In this document: one piece after another, positions 1 through 9,907 of the stretch
How the letters are laid out: each line of letters begins with the position of its first letter
Numbering within the stretch: the first letter of the stretch is position 1
Source: Oceanobacillus sp. Castelsardo
GTDB taxonomy: Bacteria; Bacillota; Bacilli; Bacillales; Amphibacillaceae
Direction of reading: 5' to 3'
NCBI RefSeq assembly: GCF_001659985.1
Contig: NZ_LYCS01000003.1
Location: forward strand, 62,001 to 126,000
DNA length: 64,000 nucleotides
The notes under the pieces: model-generated
The model's database searches: none
What the model saw: only the letters and a program-made list of their open reading frames with translations
What the model was told of the DNA's origin: nothing
Position numbers and translations under genes: made by a program

Positions 1-160
1 CCTCATCGAGATGTCGTTAAATCAAAGGTTTTTTTACTCTATTATTGACAAATTTGTGAACGATTATAATTCTACAATTTTCGACTAGAAAACTAAGCGT
101 TCATCACTTTGCGAATGCATTTACAATAGAGAGAGCAAGCTATCTTATCCGCCGAAAACA

Positions 161-195
161 GCCGATCAAAAGAGTCTTTTCCTCTCTTGATCGGC
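161..195 (-). terminator. Intrinsic terminator overlapping the protease stop codon
   Basis: The arms GCCGATCAA and TTGATCGGC, extended by AGAG/CTCT, form a long stem around a short loop. On the minus strand it is followed by GTTTTC. The protease stop codon (166-168) lies inside the 3' arm, so the last codons are part of the terminator. Confidence 0.7.
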
Positions 196-2415
196 CTTAT
201 TTATCATTAATATTGTTTCATAGCTTTCATACGTTCCATCCTCTAGATACACCGTTATAATTGCCACGTAATGTCCTGGATTCCCGATTTCTTCCTTTTT
301 CATTTCTCCCTCATTCATTCCAATTTGCAACTCTTCCGTTGTTAATAACGTTCGGTCAAAAATTAGTGTCTGTGGATCATATAAATCTACTTTCACCTTT
401 TCAGCAGGTTCTGTGACATATAGTTGATACGTGTAAGATTCATCTGAAAAAGGCTTTAAAGCAAACTGAAATCCCATCGCCTTTGGATTATCTGTTGTTT
501 GATTAATAAATAAATATGGCAATTGGTAGGTTTGATCACTATCTTTTCTAGTTAATTTTAACCATCCTTGCTGTAAGCCTTCCTCAACTTGCGGACTAGT
601 TATCGATAATTTTACCGGAATTGTCTTCGTTTCTTGTTTATTCACAGTAAATGTTTGCGGTAATTCCCAAGTGATTCCTTTTTGTTTCTTTGGTATATCA
701 AAATAATAGGTTTGGTCTTGATTTGTTTGATTTTCTATTTTGACTTGAACTATTTTTGTTTCATTATACTGATCAACTTTACCAAAGGATAATTTTGCCC
801 CATGTATTATTGCAACGGTTTCAATTGCATTACTTGGTTGAATTTCACCCATTCCTTGAATGATTGGATCTAGAAGATTTCCTTCCTCATCTTTTAATGG
901 TATTGCCGTTGTCTCTATTGCCCCATAAATTTGGTCAATAGTCCAATCAGGATGTGCTTCTTTTATTAATGCGATGACCCCCGCAACATGTGGTGCTGCC
1001 ATACTTGTTCCTTGTAAAGATTGATATCCTCCAGGGACAGTACTTAATATATTTGTACCTGGGGCTAATATATCTGGCTTAATATCCCAATTCACTGTTA
1101 CCGGCCCTCTAGAACTGAAAGGAGCAATCGTTGTATCTATCTCCTCATAAGCTGTCTCAAGGTAAACTGAATCATTGGCCACTTGTCTATCAAGCCATTC
1201 GCCATCTTCTTTGGAAATCATCGCTACTGGAATTTCAATTGGTTCTTCCCCTGTATCAATCGATCCACTTATCATGTCGTCCTCATTATTCGCAATTAAT
1301 ACAGCCTTCGCTCCTTTTTGTTCCGCTTCTTTTGCCAAATCATAAAAAGGAATATCGCTCCGTTTTAATAAAGCAATTTTACCGTACATATTTTCTTCTT
1401 CCGCAGCTTTTACAATTTTGTGTGATTTTTCTAAATCCCATGGAACGGATCCCATCATTACTTGAATAAGAAAAGGTCGATTCGATTTCGGCTCCACAAG
1501 GTAAGGTATTTTTTGCGGATTCGTAGCAGCTCCTACTGAAAAAGCCTTTGATGCTGTCGCTGGTGCCCCAACGGTCCAATGATTTGGTCCACTATTCCCA
1601 TTGGCAATAACAACCGGAATACCGAGTTCGACGGCACGGTTCACGGCTACACTTGTTGGATAATCAGGCCCATTCACGGAATTTCCTAGAGAAAGATTCA
1701 GTACATCTACTTCATCTTCTACAGCCTGTTCCAACGCTGCAATTACTTGTACCGATGTTCCAGCCCCTCCTGGTCCAAGGGCACGATATGCATAAATTTC
1801 CGCATCCGGGGCGACACCTTTTAAATCACCATCTGCTGCAATAATACCTGCAACGTGGGAACCATGACTAGTCGGGACACCTTCTTCTTTTAATGTTTCC
1901 ATTGGATCTTCGTCAAGGTCCACTAAATCATATCCAGCTTTATAATTATTAACAAGATCTGGGTGGTCATAATCAATACCTGTATCCACAACACCAACCT
2001 TAATTCCTTCTCCTGTATATTCCGTATCATTCAGGTCTGAAGGAATCACATCAGATTCCGTCTCTTTCGCTTTTAATTCCTCATACGTTTGTCGAAGGGA
2101 ATGATTCGCTTGAAAATATGGCATAGCTTCATATGTTTGAACAGTATGGATTGCCTTAATAAATTCAAGTGATTCCATTTTCTCTAAGTTTCGTGGGTTT
2201 CCTTGTAATGCAATCCCGTTGAACAGTAATTCATACGTGGCGATTACGTCAATAAAGGGATAATTTTTTTCAATAAATTCTTTCCGCTCTTCAGGGTCTC
2301 CCTCTACCTCAATAATAATCGAATCTACCTTTTTTCCCTCTTCTGCTTGTGAGATTGGGGTTTGGATTATAAATAATAAGCTTGTAAGTGAAAGTAAGAA
2401 GATAAAACGATTCAT
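166..2415 (-). CDS. Secreted subtilisin-like serine protease (S8 family, Vpr-like)
   Basis: Predicted extracellular serine endopeptidase of 749 residues. Residues 1-24 form a signal peptide (hydrophobic core, likely cleavage after SQA). An I9-type propeptide follows to about residue 105. The S8 catalytic triad reads D144 (VVDTGID), H184 (HGSHVAG) and S471 (GTSMAAPH), with oxyanion Asn 274. A PA-like insertion occupies roughly residues 315-425 between the His and Ser motifs, as in Vpr and other large subtilases. About 230 C-terminal residues look beta-rich and Fn3-like. Length and layout resemble B. subtilis Vpr (about 806 aa), but orthology is not certain. An AAAGGGG-type ribosome site precedes the ATG. 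It stands alone, with its own terminator, downstream of upp. Confidence 0.88.
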   Translation of the reverse strand: MNRFIFLLSLTSLLFIIQTPISQAEEGKKVDSIIIEVEGDPEERKEFIEKNYPFIDVIATYELLFNGIALQGNPRNLEKMESLEFIKAIHTVQTYEAMPYFQANHSLRQTYEELKAKETESDVIPSDLNDTEYTGEGIKVGVVDTGIDYDHPDLVNNYKAGYDLVDLDEDPMETLKEEGVPTSHGSHVAGIIAADGDLKGVAPDAEIYAYRALGPGGAGTSVQVIAALEQAVEDEVDVLNLSLGNSVNGPDYPTSVAVNRAVELGIPVVIANGNSGPNHWTVGAPATASKAFSVGAATNPQKIPYLVEPKSNRPFLIQVMMGSVPWDLEKSHKIVKAAEEENMYGKIALLKRSDIPFYDLAKEAEQKGAKAVLIANNEDDMISGSIDTGEEPIEIPVAMISKEDGEWLDRQVANDSVYLETAYEEIDTTIAPFSSRGPVTVNWDIKPDILAPGTNILSTVPGGYQSLQGTSMAAPHVAGVIALIKEAHPDWTIDQIYGAIETTAIPLKDEEGNLLDPIIQGMGEIQPSNAIETVAIIHGAKLSFGKVDQYNETKIVQVKIENQTNQDQTYYFDIPKKQKGITWELPQTFTVNKQETKTIPVKLSITSPQVEEGLQQGWLKLTRKDSDQTYQLPYLFINQTTDNPKAMGFQFALKPFSDESYTYQLYVTEPAEKVKVDLYDPQTLIFDRTLLTTEELQIGMNEGEMKKEEIGNPGHYVAIITVYLEDGTYESYETILMINKADQERKRLF

Positions 2416-2496
2416 AAAATGGAGTGCCCCTTTTTACGAATAGTTTTTGTAAAGCCGAAGTAATTTATGCAGGGGAATTTGTAATGTGGCCAAAAT

Positions 2497-2527
2497 AAAA
2501 AAGCCGCTATGCAGCATAACAGCTTTT
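2497..2527 (-). terminator. Intrinsic terminator of upp
   Basis: On the minus strand AAAAGC pairs with GCTTTT and the inner TGTTATG pairs with CATAGCG using wobble pairs around a 3-nt loop. A run of T residues follows. It sits just after the upp stop codon. Confidence 0.8.
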
Positions 2528-2537
2528 CTCCATCCTA

Positions 2538-3176
<639 letters not shown>

Positions 3177-3203
3177 TCACTCCTTCAATTTTTGTTCTCT
3201 AAA

Positions 3204-3232
3204 ATTGTACTTAAAAAATGATAGGGATTCAA
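3204..3232 (-). promoter_or_regulatory. Probable sigma-A promoter of upp
   Basis: On the minus strand TTGAAT (3227-3232) is followed after exactly 17 bp by TACAAT (3204-3209). It lies about 37 bp upstream of the upp start codon. The rest of the upp-glyA gap shows nothing else clear. Confidence 0.65.
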
Positions 3233-3364
3233 GGTTTTGCGGAATAATGTCGAAAAGAGTATTTTTTCAGTATTTTTGTAGTTAGTTGGGAAAAATAATA
3301 GAATCACGATTTGTGCACTGGATATCAGTAAATATTTCCACTTATTTCCATATTCCCTACACCT

Positions 3365-3405
3365 AAAAAAAAGATGCTCCCCTCCAATTAGGGAACATCT
3401 TTTTA
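3365..3405 (-). terminator. Intrinsic terminator of glyA
   Basis: AAAAAGATG pairs with CATCTTTTT and the inner TCCC pairs with GGGA. On the minus strand it is followed by eight T residues. It lies 8 bp past the glyA stop. Confidence 0.85.
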
Positions 3406-3412
3406 AACTCTA

Positions 3413-4651
3413 TTATTTTTCGTACAATGGGAATCTAGCTGTAATAGCATCCACGCGTTCTCTTGCTTCATTTAATACTGCCTCATCTTCGTGGTTCTTC
3501 AATGTTTTCGCGATGATTGCTGCTATCTCTTTCATTTCTTCTTCACCAAATCCGCGAGATGTAACCGCGGCTGTACCCATACGAACACCACTCGTTACGA
3601 ATGGACTGTTTGTGTCAAATGGAATCGTGTTTTTGTTTGTTGTAATTCCAATTTCATCAAGGATGTGTTCTGCATCTTTACCTGTAAGTCCAAGTGGTGT
3701 CACATCAACTATTAATAAATGGTTATCTGTACCGCCTGAAACAACACGTATTCCTTCATCAATAAATGCATCACTGAATGCTTTTGCATTTTTTACGATA
3801 TGCCCAGCATATTCTTTAAATTCGTCTGATAAAGCTTCTTTAAAACATACAGCTTTTGCAGCAATAATATGCATTAATGGTCCACCTTGAATTCCAGGGA
3901 AGACTGCTTTATCAATCATTTTTGCATGTTCCTTTTTACATAAAATCATTCCACCACGTGGGCCACGTAACGTTTTATGTGTTGTTGTCGTCACGAAATC
4001 AGCATATGGAACTGGGCTTGGATGAAGACCCGCTACAACTAATCCAGCAATGTGTGCCATATCTACCATTAAGTAAGCTCCAACTTCATCCGCTATTTCA
4101 CGGAACTTTTTAAAATCAATGATACGAGAGTATGCAGTTGCACCAGCAACGATTAATTTCGGTTTTACTTCTTTTGCTTTTTCTAAAAGAGCATCGTAAT
4201 CGATTTGCTCTGTTTCTTTATCTACACCGTATTCTTCAAAGTTGTAAAATTTTCCACTAAAGTTAACAGGGCTTCCGTGTGTTAAGTGACCACCATGGTT
4301 CAAGTTCATACCTAGAACCGTATCACCTAATTCTAAAGCAGCGAAGTATACACCCATATTTGCTTGTGAGCCTGAATGTGGTTGTACGTTAGCATGGTCC
4401 GCACCGAATAATTTTTTCGCTCTTTCACGCGCAATGTCTTCTGCTACGTCTACGAATTCGCAACCACCATAATATCTTCTTCCTGGGTAACCTTCCGCAT
4501 ATTTGTTCGTTAAAACTGTACCCATTGCTTCCATTACAGCTTCCGATACGAAGTTTTCTGATGCAATTAATTCTATTTTATCCTTTTGACGTTGTCCTTC
4601 ATCTTGAATCGCTTGATATAATTCCGGATCGTGCTTGATTACCTGGTCCAT
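3413..4651 (-). CDS. glyA: Serine hydroxymethyltransferase
   Basis: PLP enzyme converting serine and tetrahydrofolate to glycine and 5,10-methylene-THF, the main one-carbon source. 412 residues, normal length. The PLP lysine is K226 in [14 protein letters not shown]. Other family motifs are ELIASENF near residue 30, [13 protein letters not shown] near residue 55 and DMAHIAGLV near residue 200. The ATG follows AGGAGGCTAAAGCA. It is transcribed apart from ywlG and upp, with its own promoter and terminator. Confidence 0.98.
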   Translation of the reverse strand: MDQVIKHDPELYQAIQDEGQRQKDKIELIASENFVSEAVMEAMGTVLTNKYAEGYPGRRYYGGCEFVDVAEDIARERAKKLFGADHANVQPHSGSQANMGVYFAALELGDTVLGMNLNHGGHLTHGSPVNFSGKFYNFEEYGVDKETEQIDYDALLEKAKEVKPKLIVAGATAYSRIIDFKKFREIADEVGAYLMVDMAHIAGLVVAGLHPSPVPYADFVTTTTHKTLRGPRGGMILCKKEHAKMIDKAVFPGIQGGPLMHIIAAKAVCFKEALSDEFKEYAGHIVKNAKAFSDAFIDEGIRVVSGGTDNHLLIVDVTPLGLTGKDAEHILDEIGITTNKNTIPFDTNSPFVTSGVRMGTAAVTSRGFGEEEMKEIAAIIAKTLKNHEDEAVLNEARERVDAITARFPLYEK

Positions 4652-4713
4652 TGCTTTAGCCTCCTAGTGGAATTTTTTTCATATTTTGATTATTAAAATT
4701 CAATTATGTTTCT

Positions 4714-4742
4714 ATTGTAACGTGTATTGTTCGATTTTTAAA
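4714..4742 (-). promoter_or_regulatory. Probable glyA promoter with a PurBox-like element
   Basis: On the minus strand TTTAAA (4737-4742) and TACAAT (4714-4719) are 17 bp apart. The spacer carries ATCGAACAAT (4726-4735), one mismatch from the PurR box core CCGAACWWT. glyA is a known PurR target in B. subtilis. No clear second box was seen at the usual spacing, so PurR control is only suggested. Confidence 0.45.
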
Positions 4743-4826
4743 TAGTAAATTTATAAAATACGCAAAAATAATTCGTTTACTTTACAAAAATCCGCACGTT
4801 AACGATACCAAATCGTCATTTCCTTC

Positions 4827-5390
4827 TTATTTTAACCTTGTGTTTTCGTAGTTTGCTCGAGTTCCACCAATTAATTTTGGTCTTGTATATGCTGCAGCAA
4901 CTCTCGCTTCACCAATCATCCGTTGTTTTAAACGTAGAGGAACCGCAACATGATTTAGGTGCATCCCTATCATCGTTTCACCAATATCTATTCCCGCATG
5001 CGCTGTAATATGTTCCACCACAACAGGATCATCCATATGTTTAAAGGCAAAAGCTGCCATGGAGCCACCCGCTTTTGGTACTGGGACAACAGAGACTTCT
5101 TCCAAATTAAACGTTTGTAATATTTTCCGTTCTACCACGAGGGCACGATTTAAATGCTCACAACATTGAAAGGCCAATGTAACTCCGGATTTTTCTTTCA
5201 ACGCATTCATTCCGGTGAAGATAGTACTAGCTATTTCCTCACTTCCGGATGTTCCTATATGCTTCCCACCAACTTCACTTGTTGAACAACCTATCACAAA
5301 GATATCTCCATCATGAAGATGTCCACTGTCTATCCATTCCTGAACAATTTCATTTATATTTTGTTCTATGGCTTGAATATTTCGATCCAT
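4827..5390 (-). CDS. ywlG: YwlG family protein (UPF0340, TIGR01440)
   Basis: About 187 residues, conserved next to glyA in Bacillales, function not established. Recognisable family segments are FVIGCSTSEVGGKHIGT, FQCCEHLNRALV and VPVPKAGGSMAA. It is cytoplasmic by composition, with no signal or membrane segment. A longer reading begins at a GTG (5399), but AGGGGTGA lies 5 nt before the ATG at 5390, so that start is preferred. The gap upstream is filled by repeat DNA, which separates it from the chemoreceptor-like gene. Confidence 0.85.
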   Translation of the reverse strand: MDRNIQAIEQNINEIVQEWIDSGHLHDGDIFVIGCSTSEVGGKHIGTSGSEEIASTIFTGMNALKEKSGVTLAFQCCEHLNRALVVERKILQTFNLEEVSVVPVPKAGGSMAAFAFKHMDDPVVVEHITAHAGIDIGETMIGMHLNHVAVPLRLKQRMIGEARVAAAYTRPKLIGGTRANYENTRLK

Positions 5391-5417
5391 ATTGCTCACC
5401 CCTAATCCACATTTTAT

Positions 5418-5458
5418 AATGAGGCTGTCCCAAGGTCTACCCTTGAAACAGCCTCATT
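5418..5458. other. Strong hairpin, terminator-like
   Basis: AATGAGGCTGT and ACAGCCTCATT form an 11-bp perfect stem with an inner CAAGG/CCTTG pairing. On the plus side it is followed by a loose T run. It sits between the R1 repeat and ywlG, and it is not clear which transcript it would end. Confidence 0.5.
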
Positions 5459-5529
5459 GAATTACTTTTTTATTGAATAAGAAATTATAAAAATTTAGCT
5501 TATAATATCTTGTCTTAAAGAAATGCCAC

Positions 5530-5912
5530 GTCCGGCTCCAGCGCCCAGCAACTAGCAAACTTCACCCCCCTCCACTACGATAAAGAAGACTTGCCGATTG
5601 GTGAAACCAGAGGCTTAGTCGCACTTATACCCTTGTGGTGAAAGTCAACATCGACTCGTAGTTAAAGGAAGGCCGACTAAGAACGGCCTTTGCGGCCAAC
5701 GTCGGCATACCCCTATGAAGGGGCATGTTTCCTTTATCTCATTGCAATAGAGGAATGTCCAATTAAGACCACCGCTTTGCGCAGCAACATCGGACCACCT
5801 GGCACGGCCAGGCGCAGTTTGTACGTTGCTACGAAGCACAGGACGTGCGAGTACAGGCGTTGCGACAGGACGTCGCGTTTTTAGCCTGTAAGGGCGCCTA
5901 CGCCTTTGTTAT
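5530..5912 (+). repeat. R1 repeat element, long copy
   Basis: Begins GTCCGGCTCCAGCGCCCAGC and ends GGGCGCCTACGCCTTTGTT. The same beginning and ending recur at 62408-62593, in diverged form at 62755-62905, and inverted at 8650-8742. The middle contains further short hairpins (for example GGCCTTTGCGGCC and GCGACAGGACGTCGC), so this copy looks enlarged by nested insertions. Its end overlaps the last codons and stop of the downstream chemoreceptor-like gene. No gene is supported here. Confidence 0.75.
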
Positions 5913-7196
5913 TTCAAATTGATTAATTTGTTGATTTAATTGTTCCGCTTGCACCTCTATATTATAAGACAATTGTTCTACTTTTTCTATTATCGCGGAT
6001 TGTTCTTGAACTGCAGCATTAACTTCCTCTGCTCCAGCTGAGGTTTCTTCTGCAATCGCCGCCACCTCTTGGGATTGTCTAACTGTATGTTGGATTAGTT
6101 GTAATTGATTATCCACTAATTCCGAAATGTTGCCAATTTCTTCCGCAACATCATTGACGGATTGTTCCATTTGATTCATTGCTTCATTCGTCTTTTTCCC
6201 ATTACTTGATTCTTTTTTCGCTACTTCAACATTGCTATTGATCTTATCCACAACAAGTTGAACATCATGTTGAATGGAGGAAATTAAGCTAGAAATGTTT
6301 TCTACCGCTTTCGCACTTTCATCTGCTAATTTACGGATTTCTTCTGCAACAACAGAAAAACCCCGACCTTGTTCCCCTGCCCTAGCCGCTTCAATCGATG
6401 CATTTAGTGCAAGCAAATTGGTTTGCCCGGCAATTTCACCGACCATGGAAACAATAGCTTCCACCTGCTTTGCATTTTGTTTCAAATGCTCTACATCTTT
6501 TAGTGAAGCAACTTGTTCCGTTGCTAGAAGATTAATTCCATCTACTAGTTGGTGAAAGACAAGTTTACTTTCCTTTAACGTTTGTAGCATTGTGGATGAT
6601 TTTTCCTTTGATTGTTCAGCCTTTTCTTGTACTTTTACAGCCAAATCAGTAGCCATTTCCACGGACTCTGCCGTACTTTGAATCGCTTCAGCTGATTGCT
6701 CCGCTCCACTAGATATCTCATAAATAGCTGTACGAATCGCCCCAGAATGTTCAGCGGATTGATTGGAGGTCTCTTTCATTTGTAGTACTGTTTCGTTAGT
6801 ATGTTGAAAGTTTTTATCAATATTAAGAACGATTTGATTTAGATTTCTAAGCATCGTATGGACAGAAACACTTAAAGCCCTAATTTCATCATCTGAACTA
6901 GGAATTGGAACTTCTTGATTTAAATTTCCATTTGCAGCTTCTGAAGCAATTTCCGACAGCTTTTCCAATGGTTTCGTAATTAGAAAAGCAGCAAAAAAGG
7001 CTAAAAGACCCGACCAGAACACTCCACCTAATAAAGTAAGAATGGTATACCAGTGTAGTGGTATGGAGAGAAACATCTGTACATAGTCATATAAAATATA
7101 AATAAAAAACGCACTTGTTCCATACGTAATCATAGCTAATATCGTAATAAATAAAACTAATTTTAAACGCAAACTAAAGCGATACTTTCTCCGCAT
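5898..7196 (-). CDS. Methyl-accepting chemotaxis-type protein with no ligand-binding domain
   Basis: 432 residues. Two membrane segments (about 10-35 and 48-72) are joined by only about 12 residues outside. A HAMP domain follows (about 73-125), then a long coiled-coil signalling domain whose tip reads [20 protein letters not shown] (about 257-276). Such proteins pass signals to the CheA/CheW kinase complex. With no periplasmic-side sensor domain it may sense the membrane state or an intracellular cue; that is inference. The ATG follows CGGGGTGCTATT. Its stop codon and last three codons (TKA) come from the end of the R1 repeat. It is an extra gene compared with the B. subtilis ywlG-ywlE order. 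Confidence 0.88.
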   Translation of the reverse strand: MRRKYRFSLRLKLVLFITILAMITYGTSAFFIYILYDYVQMFLSIPLHWYTILTLLGGVFWSGLLAFFAAFLITKPLEKLSEIASEAANGNLNQEVPIPSSDDEIRALSVSVHTMLRNLNQIVLNIDKNFQHTNETVLQMKETSNQSAEHSGAIRTAIYEISSGAEQSAEAIQSTAESVEMATDLAVKVQEKAEQSKEKSSTMLQTLKESKLVFHQLVDGINLLATEQVASLKDVEHLKQNAKQVEAIVSMVGEIAGQTNLLALNASIEAARAGEQGRGFSVVAEEIRKLADESAKAVENISSLISSIQHDVQLVVDKINSNVEVAKKESSNGKKTNEAMNQMEQSVNDVAEEIGNISELVDNQLQLIQHTVRQSQEVAAIAEETSAGAEEVNAAVQEQSAIIEKVEQLSYNIEVQAEQLNQQINQFEITKA

Positions 7197-7211
7197 ATAA
7201 TAGCACCCCGA

Positions 7212-7814
7212 CTATTCTTTTATCTTCTTAATAAGTAAGTCCATATATTGATCTAATTCATTTAAAGTATTTTGATAAATGGTTAAACTGCCACCGAATG
7301 GATCTGATATATCATAATTTATTAAACTAGCTTCCAAACTACGAATGGATGCCATATCTTCTTGTAATAATTGCTCCATTAAAATTTCTAAATCATACTC
7401 TGGCAGCTTGCTATTTTGCTGGGAGATTTGCAAACGTTTCTCTTCTAAATTGGCATACGCCTTTTTCAATTCATCCCACACTTTTTTATCCGAATCCACT
7501 ACAAATTCTTTTAGGGTGTAATACTTATCTTGTTGATTCGGAAAATCCATAATTAAAGATTGTTTATGCTTTGATGTCATCGTTAATACAACATCCGCCC
7601 AAGTTAACAACGATATTGTTACTGGTTGAGTTTTATGTTCTATATCAATATTTTTTTCTTTTAATACTTGAACTGTTTTATCATTAGCCCGCTGATTATA
7701 TCCCGCAAATATTCCCGCTGATTGCACCTCAACTTCTGGCAGTTTATTTCTCAAAAGAGCCTCTGCCATCGGACTACGACACGTATTTCCAGTACATACA
7801 AATAAAATTTTCAT
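7212..7814 (-). CDS. ywlE: Low-molecular-weight phosphatase, probable protein-arginine phosphatase YwlE, with an insertion
   Basis: LMW-PTP fold enzyme with the P-loop C7-TGNTC-R13-S at the N-terminus and the general-acid motif SDPFGGS near residue 171. Thr11 in the P-loop is the residue that favours phosphoarginine in YwlE, so removal of the McsB arginine mark is the likely role. YwlE is usually about 150 residues; this protein has 200. The extra roughly 50 residues (about 105-165) lie between LKEF and the DP motif, are rich in Glu/Lys/Gln and look helical. The ATG follows GGGGGAATCATC. It sits 15 bp from the chemoreceptor-like gene and could be co-transcribed with it. Confidence 0.88.
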   Translation of the reverse strand: MKILFVCTGNTCRSPMAEALLRNKLPEVEVQSAGIFAGYNQRANDKTVQVLKEKNIDIEHKTQPVTISLLTWADVVLTMTSKHKQSLIMDFPNQQDKYYTLKEFVVDSDKKVWDELKKAYANLEEKRLQISQQNSKLPEYDLEILMEQLLQEDMASIRSLEASLINYDISDPFGGSLTIYQNTLNELDQYMDLLIKKIKE

Positions 7815-8039
7815 GATGATTCCCCCATATTGTTCTCTTCTTCACAATCTCATAGTTCAAATATACCACATTCTTATCCAAAATTGTTCAAATTTCAGTC
7901 AAAATTTCCATATAACAAAACTTCATCCGCAATTAGGATGGACAAATGTCTTAGTTAGACTTATACAAATCTTTATAGCAGGACAGGTAACCGAATTCCT
8001 ATTTGCGAAAAGAAAAAGACCCTTGCCTTTACAAGAATC

Positions 8040-8594
8040 TTATCCAATCAGTAGGTTTAAACCAAACCCACATAAAATACTGCCACCAAGTATTTCACTA
8101 TATACCCCTAAAAATCCGTGTACTTTTCTTCCTAACAGTAGGCCAATCCATGTAAGTAACATACTTATAGCACCAAATGTAATGATGACGATTGCGGTTT
8201 TTGCACCATACATTCCTAAACCTAAACCAACCGAAAAACTATCCAGACTTACGGTAAAAGCAATCGCTATTAAACCTAATCCTTTCGGGTCTAACATTTG
8301 TTTAGAGTCATGAATAAAGGAGTTAACAATCATTTGAATCCCAATTCCTAGTAACAACACACCTCCAGCAATCACCGCGAAATTTCCAATTGCTCCAGAT
8401 ATAAATTTCCCTAAAATAATCCCGATTAACGGCATAAAGATGTGGAATATCCCTATAGCAAGACCGACTAAGGCAATACGCTTTAGCCTTAATTTTTGCA
8501 TTCCAATTCCAAGACTTATCGAGAAAGCGTCCATTCCTAAAGCAAATGCCATAATTAGAAAGGAAATCATTTCTTCTATATAGGATTCAGTCAT
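8040..8594 (-). CDS. mntP: Manganese efflux pump MntP
   Basis: 184-residue membrane protein (YwlD in B. subtilis) that exports Mn2+. Six hydrophobic segments are visible. The two family repeats carry membrane aspartates in FALGMDAFSISLG (about residues 17-29) and VSLDSFSVGLGLGM (about 115-128). The ATG follows AGGGGGTTAATTT. The 225-bp gap between it and ywlE holds degenerate repeat-like DNA (about 7935-8000) similar to parts of R1 and of 58.7 kb. Confidence 0.93.
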   Translation of the reverse strand: MTESYIEEMISFLIMAFALGMDAFSISLGIGMQKLRLKRIALVGLAIGIFHIFMPLIGIILGKFISGAIGNFAVIAGGVLLLGIGIQMIVNSFIHDSKQMLDPKGLGLIAIAFTVSLDSFSVGLGLGMYGAKTAIVIITFGAISMLLTWIGLLLGRKVHGFLGVYSEILGGSILCGFGLNLLIG

Positions 8595-8649
8595 AAATTA
8601 ACCCCCTAGAGCATGCTTGTAAACTATATGCATGTCCTAGAGGGAATAT

Positions 8650-8742
8650 GATTAACAAAAGCACAAGCGACCTTACAGGGGGTAGAACCCGACGCACGGA
8701 GGTGAAGAAAGTCTCGCTACAGCTACAGCGCTGGAGCTGGAC
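8650..8742 (-). repeat. R1 repeat element, short inverted copy
   Basis: Read on the minus strand it starts GACGTCCAGCTCCAGCGC and ends GTCGCTTGTGCTTTTGTT. These are the two ends of R1 with most of the middle missing. It fills the gap between ywlC and mntP, 3' of ywlC. Confidence 0.65.
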
Positions 8743-8787
8743 GTCTCAATGGATTTAGGGTATTCACTGTTTCGTATGCAGTAGCAT

Positions 8788-9819
8788 TCAATTTCCTTCT
8801 ACTATATATTCCGTTGCTGCTTTTTGTAGTCGATTCATAACCGCCTGACCAATTCCTGAATCAGAAAAAGCTTCACAAATGATAAGATCTACGTCACCCT
8901 GTTTATATTTCCGCAATCCATCATATAGATGAGCAGCAATTTCATGGATGTTATCCCCAAGTGGATAGATCTCTTCGACTTCAAGTTTTGCAGATGTTTG
9001 TGAACTAGCGAGCACCCCTATCTTTATCCCTTTTTCACGTTCATCATCGATTAACTGTTGCACTCTTTCCACAGATCCTTTTACTAACCACATAGGAACC
9101 TCAGGTGAATAATGGCGATACTTCATCCCTGGGGCTTTCGGGCTCGCATTTTTATTTGCAAGTGCTGGGTCCACTATTACCGTTCCGACTACTTCTTCTA
9201 ATTGTTCTTTCGTCACCCCACCTGGTCTAAGGATAATGGGGATATCCTGTGTACAATCAAGAACAGTAGATTCAACCCCAACACCAGTCGCTCCAGCATC
9301 TAACAATCCCGATATTTTCCCTTGCAAATCTTCCCAAACATGATTCGCCAATGTCGGACTAGGTTTACCCGAAACATTAGCACTAGGCGCTGCAATCGGG
9401 ATATCACATGTTTTCAATAACTCCCTAGCTACAGGATGATCCGGAATTCTTACTCCTACTGTGGATAATCCTGCCGTTACATTTTCCGAACATGTTCCAT
9501 TAGTTGGTAAAATATATGTTATTGGGCCAGGAGAAAAAAGATCCATTAACTTTTCAGCATATGGTGGAATATCATCCACAAGTCTTTTTAATTGTGCTTT
9601 TGTCGCAACATGTGCAATCAGTGGATTATCCTGTGGACGACCCTTTGCTGCAAAGATTTTCGCAACTGCATTTTCATTCGTTGCGTCCGCACCAAGGCCA
9701 TATACAGTTTCGGTAGGGAAAGCCACTGTTTCTCCATCCTTTAATAGTGCCGCAGCTTCTTCTATGGCCGCTTTATCGTTTGATTTGTTTACATTTACAT
9801 TCCATCGTTTTGTTTCCAT
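8788..9819 (-). CDS. ywlC: Threonylcarbamoyl-AMP synthase (Sua5/YwlC type)
   Basis: First step of t6A37 tRNA modification: threonine, bicarbonate and ATP give threonylcarbamoyl-AMP. 343 residues in two parts. The YrdC domain is about residues 15-210, with GETVAFPTETVYGLGADA, KGRPQDNPL and APSANVSGKPSPT. The Sua5 domain is C-terminal (about 240-340). The ATG follows GAGGGACCTAGT. It is separated from ywlB by a 308-bp gap holding a DnaA-box cluster. Confidence 0.95.
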   Translation of the reverse strand: METKRWNVNVNKSNDKAAIEEAAALLKDGETVAFPTETVYGLGADATNENAVAKIFAAKGRPQDNPLIAHVATKAQLKRLVDDIPPYAEKLMDLFSPGPITYILPTNGTCSENVTAGLSTVGVRIPDHPVARELLKTCDIPIAAPSANVSGKPSPTLANHVWEDLQGKISGLLDAGATGVGVESTVLDCTQDIPIILRPGGVTKEQLEEVVGTVIVDPALANKNASPKAPGMKYRHYSPEVPMWLVKGSVERVQQLIDDEREKGIKIGVLASSQTSAKLEVEEIYPLGDNIHEIAAHLYDGLRKYKQGDVDLIICEAFSDSGIGQAVMNRLQKAATEYIVEGN

Positions 9820-9907
9820 ACTAGGTCCCTCTTTTCTCTATCCCTTTATTTTAGAGGATTGAGGAAAAATACGCAAAAACATATGCAAAAATAAAAGGCC
9901 CGCAGAG

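Noticed and set aside
1-160. Possible gene end at the left border
   Set aside because: No open frame of useful length or recognisable sequence enters from the left edge; only AT-rich DNA is seen.
5645-5884. Two 64-codon frames on opposite strands
   Set aside because: Both are inside the long R1 repeat and have no ribosome site or family resemblance.
7813-8313. Plus-strand frame of 166 codons
   Set aside because: It is antisense to mntP over half its length and spans the ywlE-mntP gap; no ribosome site, and Pro/Asn/Ile composition typical of a shadow frame.
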